Numbered from the stretch's first letter, positions 16,947-27,031 are shown. The stretch: DNA of 64,000 bases from Bacteroidota bacterium (GCA_023423405.1 JAFAFR010000041.1:51631-115630), one strand, 5' to 3'. The notes: generated by a model not told the origin, from the letters alone. Made by a program: numbers and translations.

Positions 16947-18110
16947 ATGAGATATTGCTTTCCTGTATTGCTGGGCCTTCTCACGGTTGTTTTCCAGGGT
17001 TGCGGAAATCCTGACGCGGAGAAAAAAACCGAAACAACTGAAGCCGCCTCCCCGGCCGACCGCCAGGTGTGGACCAAACAGGAAGCCAATGCCTGGTATG
17101 CCAAACAGGGATGGCCTGTAGGCGCCAATTTCCTGCCAAGCACTGCCATCAACCAGCTCGAAATGTGGCAGGCCGAAACTTTCGATACGGCTACTATTGA
17201 CCGTGAGTTGGGCTGGGCAGAAAACCTGGGCATGAACACCATGCGCGTTTTCCTGCACGACCTGTTGCACCAGCAGGACTCCACCGGCTTCTACCAACGA
17301 ATTGATACCTTCCTGCAAATTGCAGCCCGTCATAAGATCAGGCCGCTCTTTGTGTTTTTTGATTCCTGCTGGGATCCTTTTCCCAAACTCGGCAAGCAGC
17401 GCGCGCCCAAACCTTATACACACAATTCGGGATGGGTGCAGAGCCCGGGACAGGCTGCACTGAAAGATTCAACGCAATACGCCCGCCTGGAAACTTACGT
17501 GAAGAGCGTTGTTCATCGCTATGGCCAGGACGACCGGATCCTCGGATGGGATATCTGGAACGAGCCCGATAACATGACGGGCGCAGCTTATGAAAAAGTG
17601 GAGATCCCTGATAAAGTAGAATACGTGAACCTGCTGCTGAAAAAATCCTTCGACTGGGCCAGGAGCCAGAACCCTTCCCAGCCGCTGACTTCAGGCATCT
17701 GGAAGGGACACTACCCGGTGTACGACAGCCTGGACGCCACACAGAAAATACAGATCGACGAATCGGATATCATTTCTTTCCACAGCTACGACAGTGCTGC
17801 AAAATTTGAAACCCTCATCGGCTATCTTGAGCCCTATGGCAAACCCATTCTTTGCACCGAATACATGGCGCGCCCCAATGGCAGCACCTTTGAAGGTTCC
17901 CTGCCCATCGGGAAAAAACACCATGTAGGCATGTATAACTGGGGATTTGTAGACGGCAAAAGCCAGACCATCTATCCCTGGGATAGCTGGACCAAACAAT
18001 ATAACGGTGAACCGCCGGTATGGTTTCATGATATTTTCCGTCGCGATGGAAAGCCCTACCGTGAGGCGGAAGTGAAGCTGATTAAATCTCTAACGGCAAC
18101 GGCACCGTGA
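16947..18110 (+). CDS. GH5-like (clan A) cellulase-family glycoside hydrolase lipoprotein
   Basis: ATG 16947 gives 387 residues with a lipoprotein signal (VVFQGC; Cys20). The rest is a TIM barrel of the cellulase/GH2-TIM type: acid/base Glu206 in WDIWNEPDN and nucleophile Glu305 in ILCTEYM, with SDIISFHSYD between. An upstream in-frame start at 16911 would disrupt the signal. Such proteins are often labelled 1,4-beta-xylanase without proof. It is a clear paralogue of the protein at 27232 and overlaps the following GH43 gene by 4 bp (GTGA). It probably trims a plant polysaccharide at the cell surface or in the periplasm. Confidence 0.85.
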   Translation: MRYCFPVLLGLLTVVFQGCGNPDAEKKTETTEAASPADRQVWTKQEANAWYAKQGWPVGANFLPSTAINQLEMWQAETFDTATIDRELGWAENLGMNTMRVFLHDLLHQQDSTGFYQRIDTFLQIAARHKIRPLFVFFDSCWDPFPKLGKQRAPKPYTHNSGWVQSPGQAALKDSTQYARLETYVKSVVHRYGQDDRILGWDIWNEPDNMTGAAYEKVEIPDKVEYVNLLLKKSFDWARSQNPSQPLTSGIWKGHYPVYDSLDATQKIQIDESDIISFHSYDSAAKFETLIGYLEPYGKPILCTEYMARPNGSTFEGSLPIGKKHHVGMYNWGFVDGKSQTIYPWDSWTKQYNGEPPVWFHDIFRRDGKPYREAEVKLIKSLTATAP

Positions 18111-20008
18111 AAAAGAGGACCACATACCGGATGAAGCTCCTGCTTGTTTGGGCAGCCTGCTGCCTTACAGGGCACATCCTGTTGGCCGGGCCCATCCGCC
18201 TGGCGGATCCTACCATTTTTCCCTACCAGGGTAAGTATTACCTCTATGGTACCGGTAATGCCGGCAAAGGCTTTACGGTACAGGTTTCCACCGATCTGAA
18301 ATCCTGGTCGGACGCCGCCGGCGCGCAGGAGGGATATGCCTTACTGAAAGGAGATGCCTTTGGTGAAAAAGGATTTTGGGCGCCGCAGATTTTCCAGCAC
18401 AAAGGAAAATTTTACATGGCCTATACCGCCGACGAGCAGATAGCCATTGCCGTTAGTGACAGCCCGCTTGGCCCTTTTAAGCAAACAGAAAAACACCATC
18501 TTGCCGGTGACGGAAAAAAAATTGATCCTTTTATTTTTCGCGATAAAGACGGGCAGCTCTATCTCTACCATGTAAGGCTGGAAAAGGGCAACCGTCTTTT
18601 TGTGGCCCGGCTGAAACCCGATCTCTCCGATATTCTTCCCGAAACATTACAGCCGGTGCTGCACGCCACCGATCCCTGGGAAAACACCGAGAACCGGGAG
18701 TGGACGGTAACAGAAGGTCCCACCGTTGTGCTGGAGAAAGGAATATATTTTTTGCTGTACTCTGCAAACGATTACAGAAACAAGGACTACGCAGTGGGTT
18801 TTGCTACCAGCCGCAGTCCGCTGGGCCCCTGGACCAAACATCCTTCGTCACCGTTTATCAGCCGCGCTGTGATCGGCATCAACGGAACGGGGCATGGCGA
18901 TCTTTTTAAAGATCATGCCGGTAACTGGCAGTACGTGTTGCACACGCATTTTGACAACAACACGGTTCACCCGCGACTAACCGGACTGGTGCAGGTGAAA
19001 TTCAAGGCCGGCGCTGTTGAAATGGTTAAAAACAGTTTTCATTATCTCGAAGCGTCTTCGGCCAGTGTGCAGAATCCCGTACTCAACAGGAATTTTGCCG
19101 ATCCCACGGTGATCCGCGTAAACGACCAGTATTATGCATATGCCACCAATACGCATGTGGATGGAAAACTGGTCCATATACAGGTGGCGAGGTCTGCCGA
19201 CCTGCAGCACTGGGACTGGCTGGGAGATGCGCTGCCCGTTGCGCCGCGCTGGGCCGACAAAGATTTCTGGGCCCCGCACGTATTGTTTGATAAGGGATTG
19301 GGGAAATACGTAATGTTCTACTCCGGTGAGTCGGTAGACACCAGCCTGGGTAAATGTATTGGCGTTGCGTTTGCCGACAGGCCCGAAGGTCCTTTTACGG
19401 ATATGGGGCAACCGCTGTTGAGCGGTCCCGGTTTTGAGAACATAGATCCCATGGTGTTTTTGGACGAGCAAACCGGTAAGAAATGGTTTTACTGGGGTTC
19501 GGGTTTTCAACCCATCCAGGTAAGGGAACTGGCCGGAGACTATAAAACATTTGCCGCTGGCTCGAAGCCTGCGGCGCTGCTTTTCCCGAATACAGAGAAA
19601 GAATACACGCGCCTCCTCGAAGGAGCCTGGCTCGATCATTGGAATGGATATTATTACCTCTACTATTCCGGCGACAACTGTTGCGGAAACGAAGCGCACT
19701 ATGCGGTGATGGTGGCCCGGTCGGAAAAACCGGATGGACCATTTCAGCGGCTGGCAGAAAGCAAAGCGGAAAACAGCAATGCAGCAAACGGCAAGCCGGG
19801 CAGCGGCGGTAAAGCAGCCAGCAGCGTGATACTCGCAGCCGATAACCGCTGGCTGGCGCCTGGCCATAATTCTATTGTGACCGACCTTAAAGGCCACCGC
19901 TGGATAGCCTACCATGCCATTCAACGGAATGCGTCGGGACCACAGCAAAGAGTTTTTTGTTTAAATGAGATCCGCCTGGTCGATGGATGGCCGGCGGTGG
20001 TTGAATAA
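18107..20008 (+). CDS. Tandem GH43-family protein with two five-bladed propellers, secreted
   Basis: This protein of up to 633 residues carries two complete GH43-like propellers in series. The first (about 30-310) has Asp34 (LADPTIF), Asp140 (KIDPFIF) and Glu203 (TEGPT); the second (about 325-630) has Asp332 (FADPTVI), Asp447 (NIDPMVF) and Glu505 (LLEGAW). Both keep the catalytic triad, so two active sites are possible. A GTG at 18107 overlaps the upstream stop; ATG 18131 would start directly at the signal peptide and is equally plausible. GH43 enzymes commonly release arabinose, xylose or galactose. The following galKTM genes hint at galactose. Confidence 0.85.
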   Translation: MKKRTTYRMKLLLVWAACCLTGHILLAGPIRLADPTIFPYQGKYYLYGTGNAGKGFTVQVSTDLKSWSDAAGAQEGYALLKGDAFGEKGFWAPQIFQHKGKFYMAYTADEQIAIAVSDSPLGPFKQTEKHHLAGDGKKIDPFIFRDKDGQLYLYHVRLEKGNRLFVARLKPDLSDILPETLQPVLHATDPWENTENREWTVTEGPTVVLEKGIYFLLYSANDYRNKDYAVGFATSRSPLGPWTKHPSSPFISRAVIGINGTGHGDLFKDHAGNWQYVLHTHFDNNTVHPRLTGLVQVKFKAGAVEMVKNSFHYLEASSASVQNPVLNRNFADPTVIRVNDQYYAYATNTHVDGKLVHIQVARSADLQHWDWLGDALPVAPRWADKDFWAPHVLFDKGLGKYVMFYSGESVDTSLGKCIGVAFADRPEGPFTDMGQPLLSGPGFENIDPMVFLDEQTGKKWFYWGSGFQPIQVRELAGDYKTFAAGSKPAALLFPNTEKEYTRLLEGAWLDHWNGYYYLYYSGDNCCGNEAHYAVMVARSEKPDGPFQRLAESKAENSNAANGKPGSGGKAASSVILAADNRWLAPGHNSIVTDLKGHRWIAYHAIQRNASGPQQRVFCLNEIRLVDGWPAVVE

Positions 20009-20038
20009 CGGATTTTTTCAAGAGCAGACAAGCAGTCG

Positions 20039-20087
20039 CCCACTTTCAGACCCTCCCCTTTCCAGGGGAGGGGAGGAGTGGGTTTTT
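20039..20087 (+). terminator. Two-tier hairpin with T-tract before galK
   Basis: An inner perfect 9-bp stem (CCCTCCCCT / AGGGGAGGG, 20051-20059 and 20064-20072) is enclosed by an outer CCCACT/AGTGGG stem (20039-20044 and 20077-20082), followed directly by TTTTT. This has the form of an intrinsic terminator and separates the GH43 gene from galK by transcription, although all genes run the same way. CCCTCCCC palindromes of this type may also be a dispersed repeat. Confidence 0.75.
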
Positions 20088-20105
20088 AAAAAGCAGACAT
20101 TACCC

Positions 20106-21281
20106 ATGAACATAGAAGCCAACATAAGCCAGCACCTCAGCCACACCATACGCGATGTTTTCTTAGCCCGCTTTGGTGAAACCCCGCTTCTGGTGCGTTC
20201 TCCCGGAAGGGTTAACCTCATTGGTGAGCACACCGACTACAACGAAGGTTTTGTATTACCTGCGGCCATCGACAAGGCTACAACGGTGGCGGTTACCCGA
20301 AGAAAGGACAGCCAGATCCATTTGTATGCGCACGACCTGCAGGTGGCCTGGAACTGCCCGCTGGAAAACCTGCAGCGCTCGCCGCTCCAATGGCCCGATT
20401 ATGTGCTGGGCGTAGTGGACCAGTTCCAGCGCATGGGCCTTCCCCTGGGCGGCTTCAACCTGGTGTTCGGCGGCGATGTTCCATTAGGCGCCGGCATGTC
20501 TTCTTCCGCAGCGCTGGAATGCGCAGTGGCATTTGCGCTCAACGAAATCTTCGGCTGGCGGCTCGATCGCCTCACGATGGTGAAGGCAGCACAGGCGGCT
20601 GAAAACCAGTTTGTGGGTGTGAATTGCGGTATCATGGACCAGTTTGCCAGCATGTTCGGCAAAGCCAACCACGTGATACGCCTCGATTGCAGAAGCCTGG
20701 AATATGCTTATATTCCTTTCCATATGGATGGGTTCCGGATCGTTTTGCTCGACACCAACGTCAAGCATTCGTTGGGCTCCAGTGAATACAACGTACGACG
20801 CCGGCAATGTGAAACCGGGGTGGACATGATCCGCCAGCATGTATCCGGCGTAAAAAGCCTGCGCGATGCGGACATGGCGATGCTCGACCGTTATGTACTG
20901 CCGGAAGACATAGAAATCTACCAGCGTTGCCGTTATGTAGTGGAAGAAAAAAGCCGGCTCCTGGGCGCCTGTGAAGACCTGGAACGCGACGATATGGAAG
21001 CCTTCGGCGAAAAAATGTTCCAGACCCACCACGGCCTGAGCAAGTTGTACGAAGTGAGCTGCCCTGAGCTCGATTTCCTGGTGGCACAGGTGCGCGCTTA
21101 CCCGGGCGTGCTCGGCGCAAGGATGATGGGTGGCGGCTTTGGCGGCTGCACCATTAACCTGGTGAAGGAAGAAGTTGTGGAGGACCTGATCACGGAAATG
21201 TCGGCCCGCTACCTGGAGCATACCGGTAAACTAATGCCGGCCTACGTGATTAAAATTGGAAATGGAACAGAAATTATATGA
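20106..21281 (+). CDS. galK: Galactokinase
   Basis: ATG 20106 gives 391 residues, the normal galactokinase length. GHMP-kinase motifs are complete: RVNLIGEHTDYNEGFVLP near the N-terminus, the ATP-binding PLGAGMSSSAALE, and the C-terminal MMGGGFGGCTINLV. It phosphorylates alpha-D-galactose at C1 in the cytoplasm, the first committed step of the Leloir pathway. Its stop overlaps the galT start (ATGA at 21278), which suggests translational coupling. A hairpin with T-tract immediately upstream implies its own promoter or read-through control. Confidence 0.97.
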   Translation: MNIEANISQHLSHTIRDVFLARFGETPLLVRSPGRVNLIGEHTDYNEGFVLPAAIDKATTVAVTRRKDSQIHLYAHDLQVAWNCPLENLQRSPLQWPDYVLGVVDQFQRMGLPLGGFNLVFGGDVPLGAGMSSSAALECAVAFALNEIFGWRLDRLTMVKAAQAAENQFVGVNCGIMDQFASMFGKANHVIRLDCRSLEYAYIPFHMDGFRIVLLDTNVKHSLGSSEYNVRRRQCETGVDMIRQHVSGVKSLRDADMAMLDRYVLPEDIEIYQRCRYVVEEKSRLLGACEDLERDDMEAFGEKMFQTHHGLSKLYEVSCPELDFLVAQVRAYPGVLGARMMGGGFGGCTINLVKEEVVEDLITEMSARYLEHTGKLMPAYVIKIGNGTEII

Positions 21282-22336
21282 GTGAACAGTTTTCTTACCG
21301 CGATCACCCGCATATCCGGCTGAATATTCTTACGGGCGACTGGATACTGGTTTCCCCCCATCGCACCAAGCGGCCCTGGCAGGGCAAAGTAGAGTCGCTT
21401 CCGCCGGACAACCGGCCTTCGTATGACCCTGCCTGTTATCTCTGCCCCGGCAACAAAAGAGCCGACGGCGCACAGAACCCGCAATTCGATGGCCCCTTTG
21501 CATTCACCAACGATTTTGCCGCCTTATTGCCCGATACGCCCGATGGCAATTTCAACGAGGACGACCTGCTGGTAGCCGCTGCCGAAAAAGGCTCCTGTCG
21601 CGTGATCGGTTTCTCTCCCCGGCACGACCTTACGCTGCCCCAGCTATCGGTTGCCGACATCGAAAAAGTGATCAGCCTTTGGCAGGAAGAGTTCCGTGCG
21701 CTGGCTGCGGATACTGCTATCCGTTATATCCAGATATTTGAGAACAAAGGAGAGATCATGGGCTGCAGCAACCCGCATCCCCATGGACAAATATGGGCTT
21801 CGGGAAGCCTGCCGCTGGAAATCGTGAAAGAGACCCGTTGCCAGGAAGCATACTACGAACAAAAAGGCAGGAGCCTCCTGGGCGATTACCTGGAAAAAGA
21901 ACTCGCATCCGGAGAAAGACTGGTTTGCCTCAACGATCATTTTGTGGCGCTGGTGCCTTTCTGGGCTACCTGGCCTTACGAAACCATGATCGTATCCCGG
22001 CGCCAGGTGCCCGACCTGCTTGCTTTCACCAGCGAAGAGCAAACCGCGCTGGCCGACATCCTCAAGCGACTCACGACACGTTACGATAATCTCTTCGAAA
22101 TATCTTTTCCTTACAGCGCCGGTATGCACCAGGCCCCGGTGAACGACGGCCCGCATCCCGGATGGCACTGGCACATGCATTTTTACCCACCCCTCCTTCG
22201 ATCCGCCACCGTGAAAAAATTTATGGTGGGATATGAAATGCTGGCCAACCCGCAACGGGATATTACCCCGGAATGGGCGGCCGAGAGACTGCGTTCCCTG
22301 TCTGAAATACATTATAAAGAAAACAAAACCTCCTGA
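21278..22336 (+). CDS. galT: Galactose-1-phosphate uridylyltransferase
   Basis: The 352-residue protein has the HIT-superfamily active site SNPHPHGQIWA with the catalytic second histidine of HPH, the CYLCPGNKR cysteines that bind zinc, and the C-terminal HWHMHFYPP histidines. It transfers UMP from UDP-glucose to galactose-1-phosphate. It overlaps galK by 4 bp and is followed 2 bp later by the mutarotase gene, a compact Leloir operon. No galE is present in the window. Confidence 0.97.
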   Translation: MSEQFSYRDHPHIRLNILTGDWILVSPHRTKRPWQGKVESLPPDNRPSYDPACYLCPGNKRADGAQNPQFDGPFAFTNDFAALLPDTPDGNFNEDDLLVAAAEKGSCRVIGFSPRHDLTLPQLSVADIEKVISLWQEEFRALAADTAIRYIQIFENKGEIMGCSNPHPHGQIWASGSLPLEIVKETRCQEAYYEQKGRSLLGDYLEKELASGERLVCLNDHFVALVPFWATWPYETMIVSRRQVPDLLAFTSEEQTALADILKRLTTRYDNLFEISFPYSAGMHQAPVNDGPHPGWHWHMHFYPPLLRSATVKKFMVGYEMLANPQRDITPEWAAERLRSLSEIHYKENKTS

Positions 22337-22338
22337 AC

Positions 22339-23457
22339 ATGCGATCCCATATTGCTGCCATTTCCCTGCTGGCGCTTGCCTGTAAAAATCCATCTGCCCC
22401 CGCGGGCCAAACTGCTGGCGCTGCTTTTGACTCCACGCTCGACGGCAAAGCCACGCATCTTTTCCACCTTACCAACAATAAGGGCATGACCGCTGCCATT
22501 ACGAATTACGGCGGTCGCATCGTTTCCCTTGAAGTGCCGGCGAAGGACGGCAAACCCCGCGATGTGGTGGTTGGTTTTGCTTCCCTGTCCGATTATGTTC
22601 AATCCTCCGAACCCTATTTTGGTGCAACGATCGGTCGCGTGGGTAACCGGATTGCGAAAGGAAAATTCACACTTGATACAACCACTTACACCCTGTTCAC
22701 CAACAATGGTCCCAATACCCTGCACGGCGGAAAAAAAGGTTTCCAGGCCGTGGTATGGGACGCCAAACAGATTGGCGACAGCAGCCTTGAGCTCTCTTAC
22801 GTGTCGCCCGATATGGAAGAAGGATTCCCGGGTACGCTCACGGTAAAAGTGGTGTACACCGTTACATCCGACAATGCGCTGGATTGCCGTTACGAAGCAA
22901 CCACGGATAAGAAAACAGTGGTTAATCTTACCAACCATGCTTTCTTTAACCTGAACGGCGAAGGCTCGGGAACCATCAATAACCACATCATGCAGATCAA
23001 CGCCGATGCCTATACGCCGGTGGACAGCACCCTGATCCCTACCGGCGCCATAACACCTGTGGCCGGCACGCCGTTTGATTTCCGCAGTCCGCAAACCATT
23101 GGATCGAGGGTTGAATCGGGCGACCAGCAACTGGCCTTCGGCAAGGGCTACGATCACAACTACGTGTTGCTGGGAAAGCCCGGAGCGTGGCGCCAGGCGG
23201 CCATTACGCAGGGCGACCAGTCGGGCATTGTAATGGAAACCTGGACCGAAGAGCCCGGCCTGCAGTTCTACGGTGGCAATTTCATGCAGTCGAAGAACAG
23301 CTTTAAATCAGGCGCCAAAGACGATTTCCGCACTGCTTTCTGCCTCGAAACACAGCATTTTCCCGATGCGCCCAACCAGCCCTCATTTCCTTCGATTGTG
23401 CTGGAGCCGGGGCAAACCTATAAAACACATTCCCAGTACAGGTTCTCTGTTAAATAA
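22339..23457 (+). CDS. galM: Aldose 1-epimerase (mutarotase), exported lipoprotein
   Basis: This 372-residue protein has a short lipoprotein signal (SLLALAC, Cys15), so it acts outside the cytoplasm. The galactose mutarotase fold shows GATIGRVGNRIAKGKF, LHGGKKGF, the catalytic histidine in NHAFFNLNG and the catalytic glutamate in FCLETQHFPDAPNQP. It interconverts alpha and beta anomers so that released galactose suits the importer and GalK. It begins 2 bp after galT. Its stop lies 19 bp from the stop of the convergent FG-GAP gene. Confidence 0.95.
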   Translation: MRSHIAAISLLALACKNPSAPAGQTAGAAFDSTLDGKATHLFHLTNNKGMTAAITNYGGRIVSLEVPAKDGKPRDVVVGFASLSDYVQSSEPYFGATIGRVGNRIAKGKFTLDTTTYTLFTNNGPNTLHGGKKGFQAVVWDAKQIGDSSLELSYVSPDMEEGFPGTLTVKVVYTVTSDNALDCRYEATTDKKTVVNLTNHAFFNLNGEGSGTINNHIMQINADAYTPVDSTLIPTGAITPVAGTPFDFRSPQTIGSRVESGDQQLAFGKGYDHNYVLLGKPGAWRQAAITQGDQSGIVMETWTEEPGLQFYGGNFMQSKNSFKSGAKDDFRTAFCLETQHFPDAPNQPSFPSIVLEPGQTYKTHSQYRFSVK

Positions 23458-23476
23458 GAACCGTTTCAGTAACAGA

Positions 23477-26400
23477 TCACTTGAGCAATTCCCGTTTGGC
23501 GCCGCTGTAGTTGCTAACGCTAATGCTGATCATATTTTCAGTCACGGGCAAAGACCGCGAAGATTGTGAAAGGAAGGTTGAACCATAAGGAAATTCAACC
23601 TTCCTTTTTGTTTGATCGCGATAAGTGATCTCGGCACTAAAGTCGCCCGGCTGCAGGGCTATGATCTTTTTCGCCGGCTTATTGTTCAATGCTTCGAAGG
23701 CCAGCAGGCGGCCCTGGTTCTGGCTCGCCAGCAACAGCGTTTTGCTACCCGCTGCGTTGATGGTTGCGAGCGCCTTTCCATCGCCGGGAATATAGAGGCC
23801 GCTGGCCGCAATGGTCATGGGTTGAAATCCGCCCTTGCCATCGCCCAGCAAAACGAGGCCGTTGAATGCATCGTGCCGGCCGCTGTAAGGCTCCATGCCA
23901 TAGTCGTTGCCATTCAGTACAAGATCCAACTTGCCGTCGTTGTTCAGGTCGGTGGCCACCATGCCAAATACCGGAGCTTCCTGCGCCTGCACGGGAAGCG
24001 GGCGCAAACTGAATTGTCCGTTGCCTTTGTTCTCAATATAAACGGTCGACATTTCGGTTGCCTTCAGGTAAATGGCATTCTCGGTTCCCTTGGGTCCGAG
24101 GATCATGCTCATATTGGCCATGCCAAAGGCCTTGTAAGTGGGAAATCTTTTGCGGATGGGCAGGAGCTGGCTGATCATGTCATCCCTTGTGCTCATGGGG
24201 AAGGGCTGGCGCGTGCCATCGGCTGCTTTCAGGTACCCGAAAACGAGCGGGTCAAGCAGGCCGTTGTCGTCAAAGTCGCGCGCTACCAGTTGCAGCGGCT
24301 CCTGCGGCGACGCTTTGTAATTGGAGTTCCAGCCGAGGTTGCCGGCTATATAATCTATATCGCCATCGTTGTCGAAGTCGCCCCCCACCAGGCTGTTGAA
24401 CCAGCCGCTCGCTTCGGCTATACCTGACCGTTCGTCCAATGGTTCCAGGCTGCTGCCGGTGTTGCGGAAGAAGCGAATAGGCATCCATTCGGCGGTAACA
24501 ACCAGGTCCACTTTTCCATCGTTATCGAAATCGGTCCACAGGGCGTCGGTGACCATTCCTGCTTCCTGCAGCGTGGGACAATATTTCGCCGTAACATCCA
24601 GGAAGGTCCCGGAAAGATTTTGCAGGAGATAACTGGCCGGCGCCAGCGGGTAGGCGCCCGATATCACCCTGCTGCCTACAAAAAGATCGAGGTCACCGTC
24701 GCCGTCAAAATCGGCGGCCTTCACACAGGAACCGTTGCTGAACATCCGTGGCAAGGCAGAGAAGCGGGGCTCGAAATGACCGCTGCCGTCGTTGAAGTAA
24801 AGGATATCCTGGCTGGAAGGCTGGTTGGGTGCCAGCTCATAGCTGCCGCTCACTATATAGAGGTCAAGGTCTCCGTCGTTGTCTGCATCAAAGAAAAGCA
24901 GCCCCATGTCCTCAGCCGGATGTTTGTCGACTATGGGTATCCGTGAGGAGTCGATGGTGAAGCGGCCGTTTGCATCCTGCAGGAAAAAAACTTCTTTCCT
25001 TCCTACGGAAGCGCCCACTACAAAATCTTCGTACCCGTTGTTATCGATATCACCCACGGCAATGCCGGGACCAAACTGGCTCATCTTGTGCGGCAGGCAG
25101 GGTTGCTGGTTGTAGTCGATGGCATCCCATTCCTGGTGTTTGAAATCAATGCCGTAACGGGCCGCTGTTTCCGATAGCAGGGGCGCCGCTTCCGGCACAG
25201 GTGCCGGGCTGATCTTCCCCGAAGCCCGCGCCTGGTCCAGTTCCAGCGCTTTGTCCGCAGGCACCCGCGTCAGCAACTCGGTACTGCCGTCGGACCAGCG
25301 CACGCGAATGGAATCGGCGTCAGCCTGCCCAATGGAAAACAGCACCCGGCTGTCTACCGTCGACAGGTAACCGATGCAGGGCTGGTGTTCGTAATAAAAC
25401 TGTTTACCGCCTGCATAAATGCGAACACTGGCGCCATAACCATCCGGGTTGGGCGCTTTGCCTTTAAAGCTCAGCTTCAGTTGGTGCTGCAGGGCGGCGG
25501 GCTTCAGTTGGTTGAGCCGGTTCTCGTATACAAATGCAGGATCGTTGATGTTGTTGACCACAATGTCGAGGTCGCCATCGTTATCGAGGTCGGCATATGC
25601 AGCCCCGTTGGAAAAGCTGGGCTGCGTAAAGCCCCAGTTTTCGGAGCTGTTGCTGAACTGCAATCCATTGTCGTTGCGGAAAGAATAATTGGCGAGTTTT
25701 ACGATCGGAAGAGAGTCCACCATGGCCAGCTTGAAATTGCCGGTACCGCCGCCCTGGCCATTGTTGAAGCTGATGTAGTCGAGATCGGTCACGTCGCGGG
25801 GCAGGCCGTTGGTGATCACCATATCGCGCAGGCCGTCGTTGTCAAAATCTGCCACCATGGGGCACCAGCTCCAGTCGGTCTCGAATACGCCGGACAGATA
25901 GCCTACGTCGCCAAAAACGGGATGGCCATCGGGATTCATGCCGCGGTTCAGTTGCAGCACGTTTCTTACATACTGGTGCGTATAGCCGTATTTCTGGCTG
26001 TTGAAATAGTTGTAGTATTCATTACCGGCCAGCATGCGTTTTTTTCGCATGTTCGTTTCCGGTAGCATCTCCAGGGAGATCATATCGGGCAGACCATCGT
26101 TGTTGACATCGGCCAGCGTGGAGCCCATGGCATTCCAGGCATTGTGCCGGAAATATTCTCCCACGCGGTTGGTGAAGCTTCCGTCGCGGTTGTTGATGTA
26201 GAGAAGGTCGTTGGAAATGAAATCGTTTGCAACGTACACATCGGGCCAGCCATCGTAGTTGAAATCGCTCACGCAAACGGCATGTCCCCATCCTTCAATG
26301 GTGATGCCGGCCTGGGCCGATACGTTGGTAAAACTGCCGTTGCCATTATTGCGGTAAAGACGGTCGGTATTTTTGGCGGATCCGTCCGTCACTTTCGGAC

Positions 26401-27031
26401 GAAAGCGGATGGGTGTTTTGGCGTCGTACAGCTCGTTGGTAACCAGGTAAAGATCGAGGTCGCCGTCAAGGTCATAATCGAAAAATATACCCTGCGTGCT
26501 GAAGCCAGTATCGGCCAGTCCGTACGCTTCTGCCGATTCTTTAAAAATGGGTATGCCTTTGGCATCCGTGCCCTGGTTGATATAAAGCAGGTTGGTACGC
26601 AGGGCTGTGTTTTTCCGGAAAGAACAGGATACATATATATCGGGCCAGCCGTCGGCGTTGATGTCTACCACCGATACGCCGGTGGACCAGTGGCCATTGC
26701 CGTCGGTACCGCTTTCTTTGGTGATATCTGTAAAGCGGAGTTTGCCTTTGTTGAGGTACAGCTTATTGGAAACCATATTGCCGGCCAGGTAAACATCCAT
26801 CAGGCCGTCGCGGTTGAAATCGCCGATGCCTACACCACCGCCATTGTAAATATTCGCCTGGTTCAGGATATTGAGCGAATCGCTTTCAGTCAGCCGGTTG
26901 GTAAAACCAATCCCCGTTTCTTTGGGCGTAAGCAGGCGGAACAGGGGATTTTCCTTTGTTTGGGCAGAAAGCTCAGCAAAACCGGCAGCGAAAAAAAACA
27001 AGGCAAGCAGCGATGACAATCGATTACACAT
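23477..27031 (-). CDS. Large secreted FG-GAP/VCBS-repeat protein with ASPIC/UnbV domain
   Basis: This 1184-residue protein has a signal peptide ending at ELSAQ. It contains many FG-GAP/VCBS calcium-binding repeats with D-x-D/N-x-DG loops (for example DFNRDGLMD, DYDLDGDLDLY, DFDNDGLRD), arranged as two beta-propellers. An ASPIC/UnbV domain lies between them (about residues 530-600, ending IRVRWSDGSTELL). Such CRTAC1-like proteins are frequent near SusCD loci in Bacteroidota and are thought to be surface binding or adhesion proteins; no enzymatic residues are known. It is convergent with galM and divergent from the GH5-like gene at 27232. Confidence 0.9.
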   Translation of the reverse strand: MCNRLSSLLALFFFAAGFAELSAQTKENPLFRLLTPKETGIGFTNRLTESDSLNILNQANIYNGGGVGIGDFNRDGLMDVYLAGNMVSNKLYLNKGKLRFTDITKESGTDGNGHWSTGVSVVDINADGWPDIYVSCSFRKNTALRTNLLYINQGTDAKGIPIFKESAEAYGLADTGFSTQGIFFDYDLDGDLDLYLVTNELYDAKTPIRFRPKVTDGSAKNTDRLYRNNGNGSFTNVSAQAGITIEGWGHAVCVSDFNYDGWPDVYVANDFISNDLLYINNRDGSFTNRVGEYFRHNAWNAMGSTLADVNNDGLPDMISLEMLPETNMRKKRMLAGNEYYNYFNSQKYGYTHQYVRNVLQLNRGMNPDGHPVFGDVGYLSGVFETDWSWCPMVADFDNDGLRDMVITNGLPRDVTDLDYISFNNGQGGGTGNFKLAMVDSLPIVKLANYSFRNDNGLQFSNSSENWGFTQPSFSNGAAYADLDNDGDLDIVVNNINDPAFVYENRLNQLKPAALQHQLKLSFKGKAPNPDGYGASVRIYAGGKQFYYEHQPCIGYLSTVDSRVLFSIGQADADSIRVRWSDGSTELLTRVPADKALELDQARASGKISPAPVPEAAPLLSETAARYGIDFKHQEWDAIDYNQQPCLPHKMSQFGPGIAVGDIDNNGYEDFVVGASVGRKEVFFLQDANGRFTIDSSRIPIVDKHPAEDMGLLFFDADNDGDLDLYIVSGSYELAPNQPSSQDILYFNDGSGHFEPRFSALPRMFSNGSCVKAADFDGDGDLDLFVGSRVISGAYPLAPASYLLQNLSGTFLDVTAKYCPTLQEAGMVTDALWTDFDNDGKVDLVVTAEWMPIRFFRNTGSSLEPLDERSGIAEASGWFNSLVGGDFDNDGDIDYIAGNLGWNSNYKASPQEPLQLVARDFDDNGLLDPLVFGYLKAADGTRQPFPMSTRDDMISQLLPIRKRFPTYKAFGMANMSMILGPKGTENAIYLKATEMSTVYIENKGNGQFSLRPLPVQAQEAPVFGMVATDLNNDGKLDLVLNGNDYGMEPYSGRHDAFNGLVLLGDGKGGFQPMTIAASGLYIPGDGKALATINAAGSKTLLLASQNQGRLLAFEALNNKPAKKIIALQPGDFSAEITYRDQTKRKVEFPYGSTFLSQSSRSLPVTENMISISVSNYSGAKRELLK

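Noticed and set aside
27012..27029. AATCGATT palindrome near the start of the FG-GAP gene, similar to a LacI operator
   Set aside because: Arms outside the central 8 bp do not pair and it lies within the first codons of the gene.
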